Positions 50,084 through 59,368 of a DNA stretch of 64,000 nucleotides are shown one piece after another. Origin of the DNA: Henricia sp. BOLD:AAB3569 (Eukaryota; Echinodermata; Asteroidea; Spinulosida; Echinasteridae); the NCBI GenBank assembly GCA_037783545.1, contig JBBELK010000523.1, positions 62,001 to 126,000 of the forward strand. The letters are read 5' to 3'. The notes under the pieces are model-generated. The model saw nothing but the letters and a program-made list of their open reading frames with translations, ran no database searches and had not been told where the DNA came from. A program made the translations under genes and the position numbers. Numbering within the stretch: the stretch's first letter is position 1; each line of letters begins with the position of its first letter.

Positions 50084-50443
50084 ACAGGCAGTTTATAACA
50101 AGGGATATTCAACTCTTAGAACACGTGACAAAGCTTTAAACTTCTGAAAAACTATTTCAACAACATATTTTGTTCATAAAACTAGCTCCTGGCTTATGAA
50201 AGCTCTTTCAAACGCTTAGTTATTTACATTACATGTACCAAAAGATGGTATATAGTGCTAATGGAGTTGGTCCAGTCACAGAGGAGGTATACACCACGGC
50301 CTGTGTCATGATTATGACACAGATAGCCTCCGCCCTGGGCCTCAACCACAAACACTCATTGGACGATGCACGCCTACGGTAGATTCTGTGAGCTATTACC
50401 ATGCACCAACCTACTACCATAGTGGATGCAAATATTGACTAAT
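50084..50443 (-). other. Spacer between pol and the SGNH-like ORF
   Basis: A 360-bp stretch without a convincing gene. It contains a stem-loop at 50301-50322. Confidence 0.6.
50301..50322. repeat. Stem-loop between pol and the accessory ORF
   Basis: CTGTGTCAT and ATGACACAG form a perfect 9-bp stem around a GATT loop. Its place just after pol could suit a role in RNA processing or translation of the downstream ORF, but nothing proves this. Confidence 0.6.
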
Positions 50444-53400
50444 CTAGGTGATTCCGTTAGGCCACTGGCCACGGCGTTTATTACGGAGTCGCTTAGACCT
50501 CCTCAACGCTGGCGTTTTCTGAGCGTGGCCCTCGCATCCATCATTGTCATGCACTGACTTAGGGTCATGCGGACTAGTGCCATCTGGGACAGTGGTAAGT
50601 GGATGGCTTTGCTTCTGGGACGGTACAGAAACAATAATGTCCTCGGAGCTATCCGATTCCACTTCTGTCTCAGAGTCAGAGTCACTCGATGGGGGAACAG
50701 TGGGTCGAGGATTAACTTGCCCTGGTAGCTCACCTCGGGGATCCAAGATAAGCATTTTTCGGTTAAGCCACTTTATAGGACCTCCAACCGCCAGTCTCAC
50801 TCCATATACATCACCGTCAGTGTTCCGCTTCACCACTACATGCTGTTCTGTGCCAAAAGTGTCACTTAATTTATGCCGTTCAGAGAAGTGGCAATGCCGT
50901 AACAGCACTCTAGCACCCACTGGTAATACACTGGCAAACGCACGCTTGTCATATTGTCGTCTGTTTCTTTCAGCAGACCTGATAATACGATCTTGAGCAA
51001 TCCTATGAGCCCTACGAAGATATTTTGCTTGCTGCTGGACAGCGTCCTCACTCCAGTCATGTTGGGTGTTACTGATCAAGTGGTCCATCGGGATAGATGG
51101 CTCCCTACCAAACATTAGTGCATATGGGGTATACCCGGTGACACTGTGGGGGGTAGAGTTGTACACAAAAACTAAGTGAGGAAGCAACTTTGGCCAATTT
51201 TTGCGGTTCTCGAGTTCAATGGATTTGATAAGCCCACAGAGCGTTTTGTTAAACCTCTCTGTTTGCCCGTTGCCTTGAGGGTGATAGGGTGATGTTCGAG
51301 TTTTCCTAACCCCGTATAGCTCACAAAGCTCTCGCACAAGATGACTCTCGAAGTTTCTTCCTTGATCCGAGTGGATCTGGGAAGGCAGACCATAGTGGAC
51401 AAACCAATGGTCATGTAACGCCTGAGCCACTACCCTTGCCGTTTGGTTTTTGCAGGGGACGGCCATGGCGAATTTGGTAAAAGCATCGGTCATGACTAAC
51501 ACTTCCTCGATGCCACCGCAACCAGGGTCAAGTTTCAAAAAATCAATGGCTAAGCGTTCTAATGGCTTGAAGGCCAAAAGGTGCCTCATTGGTGCTCGAA
51601 TAGCCGGAGTTGGGGTCTTGGCCACCGTACACTGAAAGCATTGACTTATATGCTTCCTAACCTGGGAATTCATGCTTAGCCAAAAACATCGGTGCTTTAT
51701 AAGAGCAAGCGTCCTCCCAACTCCCTGATGACCCCACTGGTCATGCGCGGCCCTGACAATATCGGCTTGGAGTTGCTTTGGGACAAGCAATTGGTGTGTT
51801 TGGTCACCATCTGGGTCTCCCTGGACCCTATACAAGACTCCATCATGCTCCCTAAAGGTTGACCACTCTCTCAACCACGACTTGACCTCTGGTATGCTTT
51901 GGTCGCAATGCGGGTCACCTTGGCTGGAATCCCACTTCTGCTCCCATAGACTCCATATCTCCCCCAAGGCATCGTCTGCCTTTTGTAAGACTGCCAACTC
52001 GACATGGGAATATGAGGGTAGGAGCGAACTGGCCACAACTGGCTGATCTGTCCCCATCCCAACTTCTTGAAACGGCATGATTACCATTGGTTCAGACGAC
52101 TGTAAGTTAGGCGTCAAGGGGGTACACTGCGCAATGGACAGCAAAATGTCTGCTGTTTCAGATACATTCAACTCAGGTGGGTTGCGGCTTAGCGCATCCG
52201 CACACCTGTTGGAACGACCAGACCTGTATTTTATTGTAAGATCAAAGGCTGCAAGCTGGGCAACCCAGCGCTGTTCGGTGGCTCCGAGCTTTGCGTTCTG
52301 AAGATGCGCGAGAGGGTTATTGTCTGTCCAAACCGTAGTGTGCCGGCCTAGTAAATACTCTCTGAATTTTTCGGCAACTGCCCACTTTAAGGCTAACAAC
52401 TCTAGCTTAAAGCTAGACAAATCAGAGTAACCTCTTTCCGCACCTCTCAGTCCGCGGCTGGCAAAAGCCACAGGGTGCAGGTTGCCTTCGTCATCGTACT
52501 GTGAAAGGCATGCTCCTAAGCCTTTTAAGGAAGCGTCTACTTCGACCACGAAGTCCCGATCGAAATTTGGGTATGCTAGCACTGGTGTGCTACACAGTGT
52601 TTGCTTTAGCTCAGAGAATGCTTGATCTGCCTCAGGTGTCCATGGTAATAGGCCTCTCGACTTCCCTGCTTTTAATCTAGCTTTGCCGACCAGCGAATGC
52701 AGTGGCGCAGAAATCTTGGCAAACCCCTTGACATAACGTCTGTAATAAGATGCCAGACCTAAGAATGATCTGAGCTTCTCCATAGTAGTGGGGACAGGCC
52801 AATTCTTGATGTGTTCGACTTTCCCAGGGTCCACAGACACTCCTTCTGCACCTACAATGTGACCTAGGTGTGACACTGACTTCCTAAATAACTGGCACTT
52901 AGAGCCATTTAGCTTCAACCCGTGATGCTCTAGCCGGTCAAACACCTTGTCAAGTCTGTTGAGGTGTTCTTCCACAGATGGGGAAAACACAAGCAAATCA
53001 TCCAGATATAGAACAAGTTCGGAAAGATTCATATCCGCAAAGATGGATTCCATTATGCGCTGGAATGTACTGGGGCTGTTTGTCAAACCTTGAGGAAGTC
53101 GTAAAAATTCATACAAACCCCATGGCACTCTGAAAGCCGTTTGGGGGATGGAATCTGGGTGAACTGCTACTTGAAAGTAGCCATGAGCAAGATCTAATGA
53201 GGAGAACCATTGGGAACTCCCCACAGACTCCAAAGTCTCCTCTATTCTCGGGAGGGGAAATGCATCTCTCTGAGTCTTTGCATTAAGGCACCTGTAATCT
53301 ATACAAAGGCGTAACTGACCGTTTTTCTTCCTCACTAGCACTACCGGACTAGCGTAGGGACTGGTAGACCTTTGAATGACGTTGCGGTCCAATAGGTCCT

Positions 53401-54673
53401 GCAACAATTTCTTGACTTCGGTGACCTGGCTAGGGATAACACGCCGGTATGGTAGATTTACAGGCTTATCGTCCGACAGCTTAATTTCGTGAGGGATCAA
53501 ATCGCAATATCCCAGGTCAAACGGACTCATGGAAAATGCCTTTTCATGTTTCTGTATGAGGCGAACAGCTAACTCGGCATATGTGTCTAATAATTCACCC
53601 ATTTCGACCCCTGGAGGGAGCAAATATGTTGTACCATCTGAAAAAGTGAACAACTGTCTTGGTTCGCTGGTACAAACTTCAACTGCACTACGGCATTCCC
53701 GTAGTGTCTCGTCAGGCTCCTCAGCTTGCCCGTCAATAAGAATTTGGTGAATAGACACTTCAAATTTGCCATCACTGGAATTTACCAGTACTTGTTCTGT
53801 CACCTCGACCTCTACTGCTTCGGCTATTTTAGCGAAAGCGGGTATAACTAAAGGCTCAGTGCTAGTGTTTGCCACTAAGACTGGAAAACAGTCCGCAATT
53901 CCTTGTACGTCATGAACAGCGTCTAGGACCTGGTAACTATCTGGTGATCTCTCATCAACAATGTTTGAGGTATTCGGACAGGGCTGTACCACCACTGATT
54001 TACCCCTGATTTCTGAATCGGACTTGGTAATTAGGTGACCATGCAGGGTACCAACTGACTCTGCAGGTACGATTGTGTGCTCACGCACTTCAACGTCATA
54101 AACTGTAGCACATTTTTCGGATGAACTTTCGTGTTCAGGATCGGTATCTTCCGTGCTCACTGAACTGAACCACTGCAATGCCAGCTTTAAGTCTTCGCAT
54201 TCATGCACTGACCCTAATTGCTTGAGCTTCGTGTACAACACGCGTAGCACATTACAACCCAGCAGCACTGGATACTTTTCGCTGTTGGCTTTTTTTGCTG
54301 TGTCGCTTAATATCAAGAAACTCGCAATAAATTTCTGCCCATATATCTCAACTGGTGCCTCCAAATACCCATCTACTGGCACTGCAAGTCCATTGGCACC
54401 TACAAGTTTTACAAACCCGCCGACATCATCAAGTCCACCTAGCTTTTTCGCCAAATTCTCGCGATAAAATTTTGCGGATATTAGTGACGTGACCGCCCCG
54501 GTGTCTAATACGCATTGGGCATGGGCCCCCGCAATGAGTATGCTTGCCGTAGGACTATTAGCGAGTAACCGATTTTTGTCGGCGGCGGAAATTATTCTGT
54601 TTACAGGTTCATGCACATTTTTAGAAAAATCAAATTGTTGCTGGTTTGCGGGCTCATGCTTCGCCTCCGGCAC
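50444..54673 (-). CDS. Pol polyprotein (protease, reverse transcriptase, RNase H, integrase)
   Basis: A 1409-residue ORF. A retropepsin-type protease has VLDTGAVTSL with DTGA at 57-60. Reverse transcriptase carries LVLYLDDLLVFS with YLDD near 555. RNase H follows, with VEVDASLKGLGACL near 712, then LELLALKWAV and TDNNPLAHL. Integrase has an H-H-C-C zinc module near 980-1015 (HQGVGR, CFQCTVAK), then a D-D-35-E core: D in AIDFLK near 1042, D in SDQGRNF near 1104 and E in GQTERFN about 36 residues later. After it come a GPY/F-like region and a serine/acid-rich stretch (SSDSDSETEVESDSSED) ending in a basic tail (RRSKRLRNKRRG). I see no chromodomain. It is in a different frame from gag and starts 8 bases after the gag stop. 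Confidence 0.97.
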   Translation of the reverse strand: MPEAKHEPANQQQFDFSKNVHEPVNRIISAADKNRLLANSPTASILIAGAHAQCVLDTGAVTSLISAKFYRENLAKKLGGLDDVGGFVKLVGANGLAVPVDGYLEAPVEIYGQKFIASFLILSDTAKKANSEKYPVLLGCNVLRVLYTKLKQLGSVHECEDLKLALQWFSSVSTEDTDPEHESSSEKCATVYDVEVREHTIVPAESVGTLHGHLITKSDSEIRGKSVVVQPCPNTSNIVDERSPDSYQVLDAVHDVQGIADCFPVLVANTSTEPLVIPAFAKIAEAVEVEVTEQVLVNSSDGKFEVSIHQILIDGQAEEPDETLRECRSAVEVCTSEPRQLFTFSDGTTYLLPPGVEMGELLDTYAELAVRLIQKHEKAFSMSPFDLGYCDLIPHEIKLSDDKPVNLPYRRVIPSQVTEVKKLLQDLLDRNVIQRSTSPYASPVVLVRKKNGQLRLCIDYRCLNAKTQRDAFPLPRIEETLESVGSSQWFSSLDLAHGYFQVAVHPDSIPQTAFRVPWGLYEFLRLPQGLTNSPSTFQRIMESIFADMNLSELVLYLDDLLVFSPSVEEHLNRLDKVFDRLEHHGLKLNGSKCQLFRKSVSHLGHIVGAEGVSVDPGKVEHIKNWPVPTTMEKLRSFLGLASYYRRYVKGFAKISAPLHSLVGKARLKAGKSRGLLPWTPEADQAFSELKQTLCSTPVLAYPNFDRDFVVEVDASLKGLGACLSQYDDEGNLHPVAFASRGLRGAERGYSDLSSFKLELLALKWAVAEKFREYLLGRHTTVWTDNNPLAHLQNAKLGATEQRWVAQLAAFDLTIKYRSGRSNRCADALSRNPPELNVSETADILLSIAQCTPLTPNLQSSEPMVIMPFQEVGMGTDQPVVASSLLPSYSHVELAVLQKADDALGEIWSLWEQKWDSSQGDPHCDQSIPEVKSWLREWSTFREHDGVLYRVQGDPDGDQTHQLLVPKQLQADIVRAAHDQWGHQGVGRTLALIKHRCFWLSMNSQVRKHISQCFQCTVAKTPTPAIRAPMRHLLAFKPLERLAIDFLKLDPGCGGIEEVLVMTDAFTKFAMAVPCKNQTARVVAQALHDHWFVHYGLPSQIHSDQGRNFESHLVRELCELYGVRKTRTSPYHPQGNGQTERFNKTLCGLIKSIELENRKNWPKLLPHLVFVYNSTPHSVTGYTPYALMFGREPSIPMDHLISNTQHDWSEDAVQQQAKYLRRAHRIAQDRIIRSAERNRRQYDKRAFASVLPVGARVLLRHCHFSERHKLSDTFGTEQHVVVKRNTDGDVYGVRLAVGGPIKWLNRKMLILDPRGELPGQVNPRPTVPPSSDSDSETEVESDSSEDIIVSVPSQKQSHPLTTVPDGTSPHDPKSVHDNDGCEGHAQKTPALRRSKRLRNKRRGQWPNGIT

Positions 54674-54681
54674 AGTGCCCC

Positions 54682-55749
54682 TTATGACGGAGGCACTGCA
54701 TTTCCCAACTCATTAGCATGAGTGGGTTGCGACTTCTCATTGCCTCGATTGTTTTCATTGACAAATTTGCGCTTGAAACAGTTTTCTATTGAGTGTCCCA
54801 ACTTTTTGCAAAATGAACACTTTATCGTGGGCCTACGCGGAGTCGCATTGCCTCTCGGCACAACCTCGGTCAATTGCAGAAGTTTCTCATTGGTCACTTT
54901 CTGTTGCTGTAAAAATTCACACTGTTGCTGCATCATCGTGGCCTGCTGTTCAACAAGTTTGTCCAATGTAGCCGTCAGGGCTTTTTGACTGCCTAAAAGC
55001 TCTTTCACCACTGAGTCATCACAAGAGGCTTTTCTAACGCCTTGCTCTAGTGAATCCACAACACTAAGTGTGGACTCACCGGTGACTTTGTGTGCATGAT
55101 CCGTGTCCCGGAGCAGCTCAAGGGCAAGACCCCTCAACTCGAAAAATGTTGACTTGGGATGATCCACGACGAGCCGTCGCAATTCCCTGCGGACAGCAAT
55201 GTCCTTCACACCACGCACAAATTGCTCCTTGAGGGCGCCCTCTCGGAGTTGACTCAAGGCAACTTGGTCTTTTTGATTGGCTGCCGCCTCCATACGGTCA
55301 TAAAGCCGCATTATTGCCCGGCTAAATTCAGCCAAGGTTTCACCCTCCTGCTGCTCCCGGCCATAGAACATGCAATTTAAGGCTGGCACTGTTTCGACTG
55401 GCCCAAAGCGAGAATGCAGCAACTTTTTCAATTTGATAAAATCACCCTTATCTTTTTTTGGACAACAGAGAATTTCTTCACGGGCATCCCCCGTGAGGTG
55501 GTCTAAGGCTACACTGACTTTTTCTTCTTCGGATAAACTCAGTTGCCTAGCATAGCTTTCTAAGTCTTCAAGCCAATCCTTTAAGGTAGGGTCAGTTGAC
55601 TTACGAGCAGGGCCAGAAAATTTACTAAGCCTAACTGTTGGTGCTCTCTGTACCCTTAAATTAGATAAAGCGCCGGCCAATGTTTCTGCTAGTGCCTGAT
55701 TTGACTTGGCAATTAAATCAGCCACAGCTTCAGGAGTTGCCATGGTCAA
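54682..55749 (-). CDS. Gag protein with one zinc knuckle
   Basis: A 355-residue ORF. An N-terminal MTMATPEAVADLIAKSNQAL helix is followed by a retrotransposon Gag capsid-like region, with WLEDLESYARQL, LTGDAREEILCC, LLHSRFGP and ETLAEFSRAIMRLYDRM. A C-terminal nucleic-acid-binding knuckle, C-x2-C-x4-H-x4-C, lies at about 311-324 (CSFCKKLGHSIENC), after a glutamine-rich stretch (QQATMMQQQCEFLQQQ) likely to coil. It would form the particle shell and bind the element RNA. It is followed directly by pol in another frame; how the two are linked in translation is not shown by the sequence. A second in-frame ATG two codons on could also serve as start. Confidence 0.93.
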   Translation of the reverse strand: MTMATPEAVADLIAKSNQALAETLAGALSNLRVQRAPTVRLSKFSGPARKSTDPTLKDWLEDLESYARQLSLSEEEKVSVALDHLTGDAREEILCCPKKDKGDFIKLKKLLHSRFGPVETVPALNCMFYGREQQEGETLAEFSRAIMRLYDRMEAAANQKDQVALSQLREGALKEQFVRGVKDIAVRRELRRLVVDHPKSTFFELRGLALELLRDTDHAHKVTGESTLSVVDSLEQGVRKASCDDSVVKELLGSQKALTATLDKLVEQQATMMQQQCEFLQQQKVTNEKLLQLTEVVPRGNATPRRPTIKCSFCKKLGHSIENCFKRKFVNENNRGNEKSQPTHANELGNAVPPS

Positions 55750-56379
55750 AATTGGTCACACTCAACCACAGGTAAATACCATGGCCCTTTAAATCACAAC
55801 ATTGGGGCTTTAAGAAAAGGTCACGATTAAACTAGGCCTATCTCTTTAAATGTTAAATGCTAAGACATACTTAGTACTTCAAGGACTTAATACATACTTA
55901 TATAGGCCTAAGTCAAAAGTTTATGAAACAATAAATGTCATCTTGAAGTCAAACATCTCAGGCCCAGCAAAAGTAAAGGCCAGAGTAACGACTTGCCAAA
56001 AAAAAATGCACAAGTTGAATATAGCTACGGAAAATCGTAGCTTAAACTGTCAATGGCCAAAGGATATTATATTCCTGTTTGTGCTCATCCTGTCAGCATG
56101 GCAGGCGTGTCCAGCAGCCACCGCAGTCTGAAGGCATTCCACTGTTTATAGTCCAGTTTATATATAGTCACTTGCACAGGGACATGTAGCTTTAATGTCT
56201 TTTTTTTTTTTGCAATCTTGGTGGCGTATGTTACTTGTTAGTGGCTATGCTGGTCCATTTATGCTTGGCACACAAGCTGAAAAATTTCGCTGCATCCAGG
56301 GATCATTTCCAGTTCCAGGCATGACTTGCGGATCTCAACTGAAGTCAAGTTGGTGAAGAAAATTGAAGAACACAACACC
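55750..56379 (-). other. Retrotransposon leader between primer site and gag
   Basis: About 0.6 kb with no long ORF on the element strand, holding an A-rich run (T-run in plus view near 56199). This is the usual place for packaging signals, though none can be identified by eye. Confidence 0.6.
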
Positions 56380-56398
56380 AATCCCATCCTCGTCGCCA
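56380..56398 (-). promoter_or_regulatory. Primer-binding site for tRNA-Ser(GCU)
   Basis: On the minus strand, five bases (GAAAA) after the 5' LTR, the sequence reads TGGCGACGAGGATGGGATT. It is complementary over 19 nt to the 3' end of metazoan tRNA-Ser(GCU), which from memory ends ATCCCATCCTCGTCG plus CCA. This is the expected place for reverse-transcription priming. Confidence 0.9.
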
Positions 56399-56403
56399 TT
56401 TTC

Positions 56404-57114
56404 TGTAGTGGTAACCTCCCGCGATAATACGGTGTGAGGTGAGGTCCAGTCACAAAATTAATTGGGACGGCTTGTGTTAATTTCACCACAATGCAGGAAT
56501 CATTTTATTTCCTCACTGATCCAGCAAATCAATCACAGGAATCAACAATCAATTACTCCCGATGACGATTGTAATTATTTATAATCCATTATCACAATCA
56601 GATCAGATCCTCTAGATCCCTTTAGATCCTTTAAATCCCTTAGATCCTTTAAATCCCTGGATGGAGTAGGATAGGAGCACTTATAAGCCTCCGAGCAGAA
56701 AGCTTTATCACATGTTCTGTAGTTGTTCTCCCCAAGTTCTAAAGATGAACCATGGTTATGAGCCTGGCAAATAATGCAAAATAAAGGGGAAAACTTCCTC
56801 TCTTTCTGCAGAGGTTCACTCAAACAGTCGGAGAAAACGGGAAAAAGAACTCGCATCCCGCGCTCTCATGTCATGTCCAAACTGTTTACAGATGTTCGCA
56901 TATCATGTCACTTACGGATCACTGCGCGACGGGACAAATGTTTTGCTGAACTGCGTTATAAAACAATGTACGCCACACGCACTATTTCCACTGCGGAAGG
57001 ATCTGACCTTATGGTACTGTCTATAGCATGACCTTTTTGCATATATTAGGCAGTCTATAAATAATATTGTTGTTAAAGGGACAGGGCCATCGTTAAAGGG
57101 ACCGTACCCTCACA
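56404..57114 (-). repeat. 5' LTR (711 bp)
   Basis: Second copy of the LTR, 8136 bp from the first, with the same ends and the same inner GATCCTTTAAATCCC repeats. It should hold the element's promoter. I could not single out a convincing TATA box. Confidence 0.95.
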
Positions 57115-57118
57115 TTAA
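57115..57118. repeat. Target-site duplication, right (TTAA)
   Basis: Partner of the left TTAA at 48264-48267, directly outside the right LTR. Confidence 0.7.
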
Positions 57119-57164
57119 CAATGTACGTGTGTGCCCAATTTCCATTGTTAGTTGTTCATAGTGT
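57115..57164. mobile_element. Right arm of the foldback element split by the LTR retrotransposon
   Basis: It begins with TTAAC immediately after the LTR and runs out to GTTGTTCATAGTGT, the mirror of the left arm at 48218-48267. The older element therefore spans both sides of the retrotransposon. Confidence 0.85.
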
Positions 57165-57282
57165 CAGTTGGATATACGAGAATTGAAGTCACGCGCGGGC
57201 CGCCATTGTACCTCACGAACAATACTTGGCCTATAGACTGCTCCCCGTTCCATGCGATCGCTTGCATGCCACTCAACACATA

Positions 57283-57395
57283 GACTTGAGGTCAAGTCTC
57301 TAGACAGTCGTATTTGGTCCGTCTGACGCCTATAATCCCCACACGCAACAGTCGTTGTTATGAATAGTACCTGTCTAGAGACTTGAGAAACCTGT
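57283..57395. mobile_element. Foldback with CAAGTCTCTAGACAG arms
   Basis: CAAGTCTCTAGACAG at 57293-57307 faces CTGTCTAGAGACTTG at 57371-57385 (15 bp, exact). A short extra palindrome ACTTGA-GG-TCAAGT sits at its left edge. The arm sequence resembles that of the 58917-59012 foldback, so both may belong to one MITE family. Confidence 0.6.
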
Positions 57396-58916
57396 ATTCG
57401 CGCCAATATTAATGCTTCATGGCGCGTAATATATAATCACGCTGTTGCCATAGAACCAGCCAATAACATTTCGGCCATCGTGCCGTGGTAACGTCCACTT
57501 CTACCAGAGGGGATGTAATGTTATCTGATTCGGTTAATGCGTGTTTTAAAACTTCAATACTGTTATTTAGAGAAACTGTGTTAAGCGTTTAGTAAAATGT
57601 AGTATGTTAAGTTACAGTCAAGAGCATTTATGATGTACAAATAAATGTACAACAATATTCATTAAAAAGATCTCCCCTATAAAGATTATGGGAGATCTTG
57701 TATCAGCTTCTTTTGATGAATGTGTTCTAACAGTATCATATTCAAGTATTAACTCGGTATCAGTCCCTTAATAGATATGTGATTGCGCCAATTACTTGTG
57801 TCACGTCAAGGGCTAAATACATCGATAAATTAAACTGCACAGCCCTTTACCACGTCGCAGAAAACAATTGAAGCTGAGCAGAATGTATTAAAACTATTTT
57901 TACCTTCTGTTGCTTTATCGTTTTCCAACTGTTGTGGCACTGCAGTCCAGTTAACGCACCACAGACTAAGATGCGCTCAAGTTTATGTAAAATTGAAAGG
58001 GATCGAGCGCACTGCCAACTTTCCAAACTCGAGCTAGCGGGTCAGTAATTTTGCCCGGTGTTTGTTTTTTGTTTTACTACAAATTGTTTGTAACATTCTT
58101 CTTCGACTAGTTGATTTTCAAAACGTGTTGCTGGTGGCTAAAATGGTCAGCATAATACCTACAAGTGGCGTGCGTGCTAGTAGTTTGTAACACGACTAAT
58201 TTACTAGCTATCCTGCAAGAAATATTACAGTCTTGATAAATCAGATCTTCGCTCCAGATTAGAAAAAGTCCTGCAAACAAATCTTTCCTCACCATCGAAA
58301 ATCTGCGATGTTGAGAAGGTGACATATTTGACCGAAAGCTTGAAAAGCACATTAAAACTGCCCCATTTTCTTATGAGACTTTGAAAAAAATCCAAAATTT
58401 ATATTTTGAGTTAAAACCATTTTCACACAACAGACAAGTTGCAACAGATATCAAAAATAGTGTCACGACTGTGTGGCTGACGATGTCACAGATTTCCAAA
58501 TCCCTAGCTTCGGTTTCAACGAGGCCCACAACCCCATTCTTTGGCGCCCATGCTTGACAGCACTGTTCACAATTTCAGCTCTATCTTTCTCCAAAACCAC
58601 GATCTGACAATCATGCAATCATCAGCGTTTGCGATTATATTTTAAATAAAAACCATCGATAATCCCAAATTCGCATAAACTGATCAAGTCGAATAGGCTT
58701 ACATGTCACATGATGTACATGTAGCCTAAACAGATTTGCACTATTTGCGTTATTATTACGATGGAGATGAAACCCAATTCAAAATTCACAAAAACACATC
58801 CATTTAAAGGAGTACCATGAATATTAATGTAGTCCCGCATTTCGACCAATCAGCTCTCTACGTCCAATTCTGGTAGCAATCTCCATAGACCGTGTACAAC
58901 ACGGAAACAGGTTTCT
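57396..58916. other. Featureless stretch with one stem-loop
   Basis: No gene or repeat family recognised. ORFs are short and irregular. One clean stem-loop lies at 57667-57699. Confidence 0.5.
57667..57699. repeat. Stem-loop with 10-bp perfect arms
   Basis: AAGATCTCCC and GGGAGATCTT form a perfect stem around a 13-nt AT-rich loop. No T-run or other cue marks it as a terminator. Confidence 0.75.
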
Positions 58917-59012
58917 CAAGTCTGTAACTAGAGGTCGATTAGACTTGTTTCCAGTCCATTCGCGACTACGCTGCTGCCGTTTACGAAACAACCGGTCTAG
59001 TTACAGACTTGA
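58917..59012. mobile_element. Foldback with CAAGTCTGTAACTAGA arms
   Basis: CAAGTCTGTAACTAGA at 58917-58932 faces TCTAGTTACAGACTTG at 58997-59012 (16 bp, exact). No coding content. It is related in arm sequence to the foldback at 57283-57395; the nearby phrases CAGGTTTCTCAAGTCT and ACTCAACACAT are also shared between the two loci. Confidence 0.65.
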
Positions 59013-59179
59013 CATCAAGTCTACTCAACACATGACGTAACCATGACGTATAACTAGTGAAGACAGTATGACCAGTCTAAGCAATGCATTGTATTAGGTG
59101 GTGTACAATGGCGGACGTTGGCATCAACGTCATTGCTTCATCCAGTGTATACATATATGTCACCCATGCAGCTATCATT

Positions 59180-59213
59180 CACGTGATGTGTATCACGTGA
59201 TAAGAAACACGTG
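59180..59213. promoter_or_regulatory. Three CACGTG E-boxes at 14-bp steps
   Basis: CACGTG begins at 59180, 59194 and 59208; the first two are in the 8-bp palindrome TCACGTGA. CACGTG is the site for USF/Myc/CLOCK-type bHLH factors. No gene with a promoter here was identified, so function is speculative. Confidence 0.55.
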
Positions 59214-59368
59214 GGCGATGATAACCGTTTCCCTTCGTCTATTTAGGCATGATATACATGTACAATGTAGTTGAATAAACCAGACCACACCATAAGCTAC
59301 GCGATGAAGGTCAGAAATAAAGGTTGCCTCGCCGTTATGTTTTTAGCATCGCATATATAACTAGACCT

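Larger units (their letters stand above)
48268..57114 (-). mobile_element. Ty3/Gypsy LTR retrotransposon, mag-like, whole-looking
   Basis: The 8847-bp element reads on the minus strand. Its order is 5' LTR (56404-57114), tRNA-Ser primer site, leader, gag, pol, an accessory SGNH-like ORF, purine tract and 3' LTR (48268-48978). The two LTRs look identical or almost so by eye, and all three ORFs are long and open, so it looks whole and young. TTAA flanks both sides (or ATTAA, if the terminal A is assigned to the flank). Pol order PR-RT-RNase H-IN is that of Ty3/Gypsy. A tRNA-Ser primer and a single-knuckle Gag fit the mag lineage, which I recall as common in sea urchins. Lineage assignment is inference without a tree. 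Confidence 0.93.
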
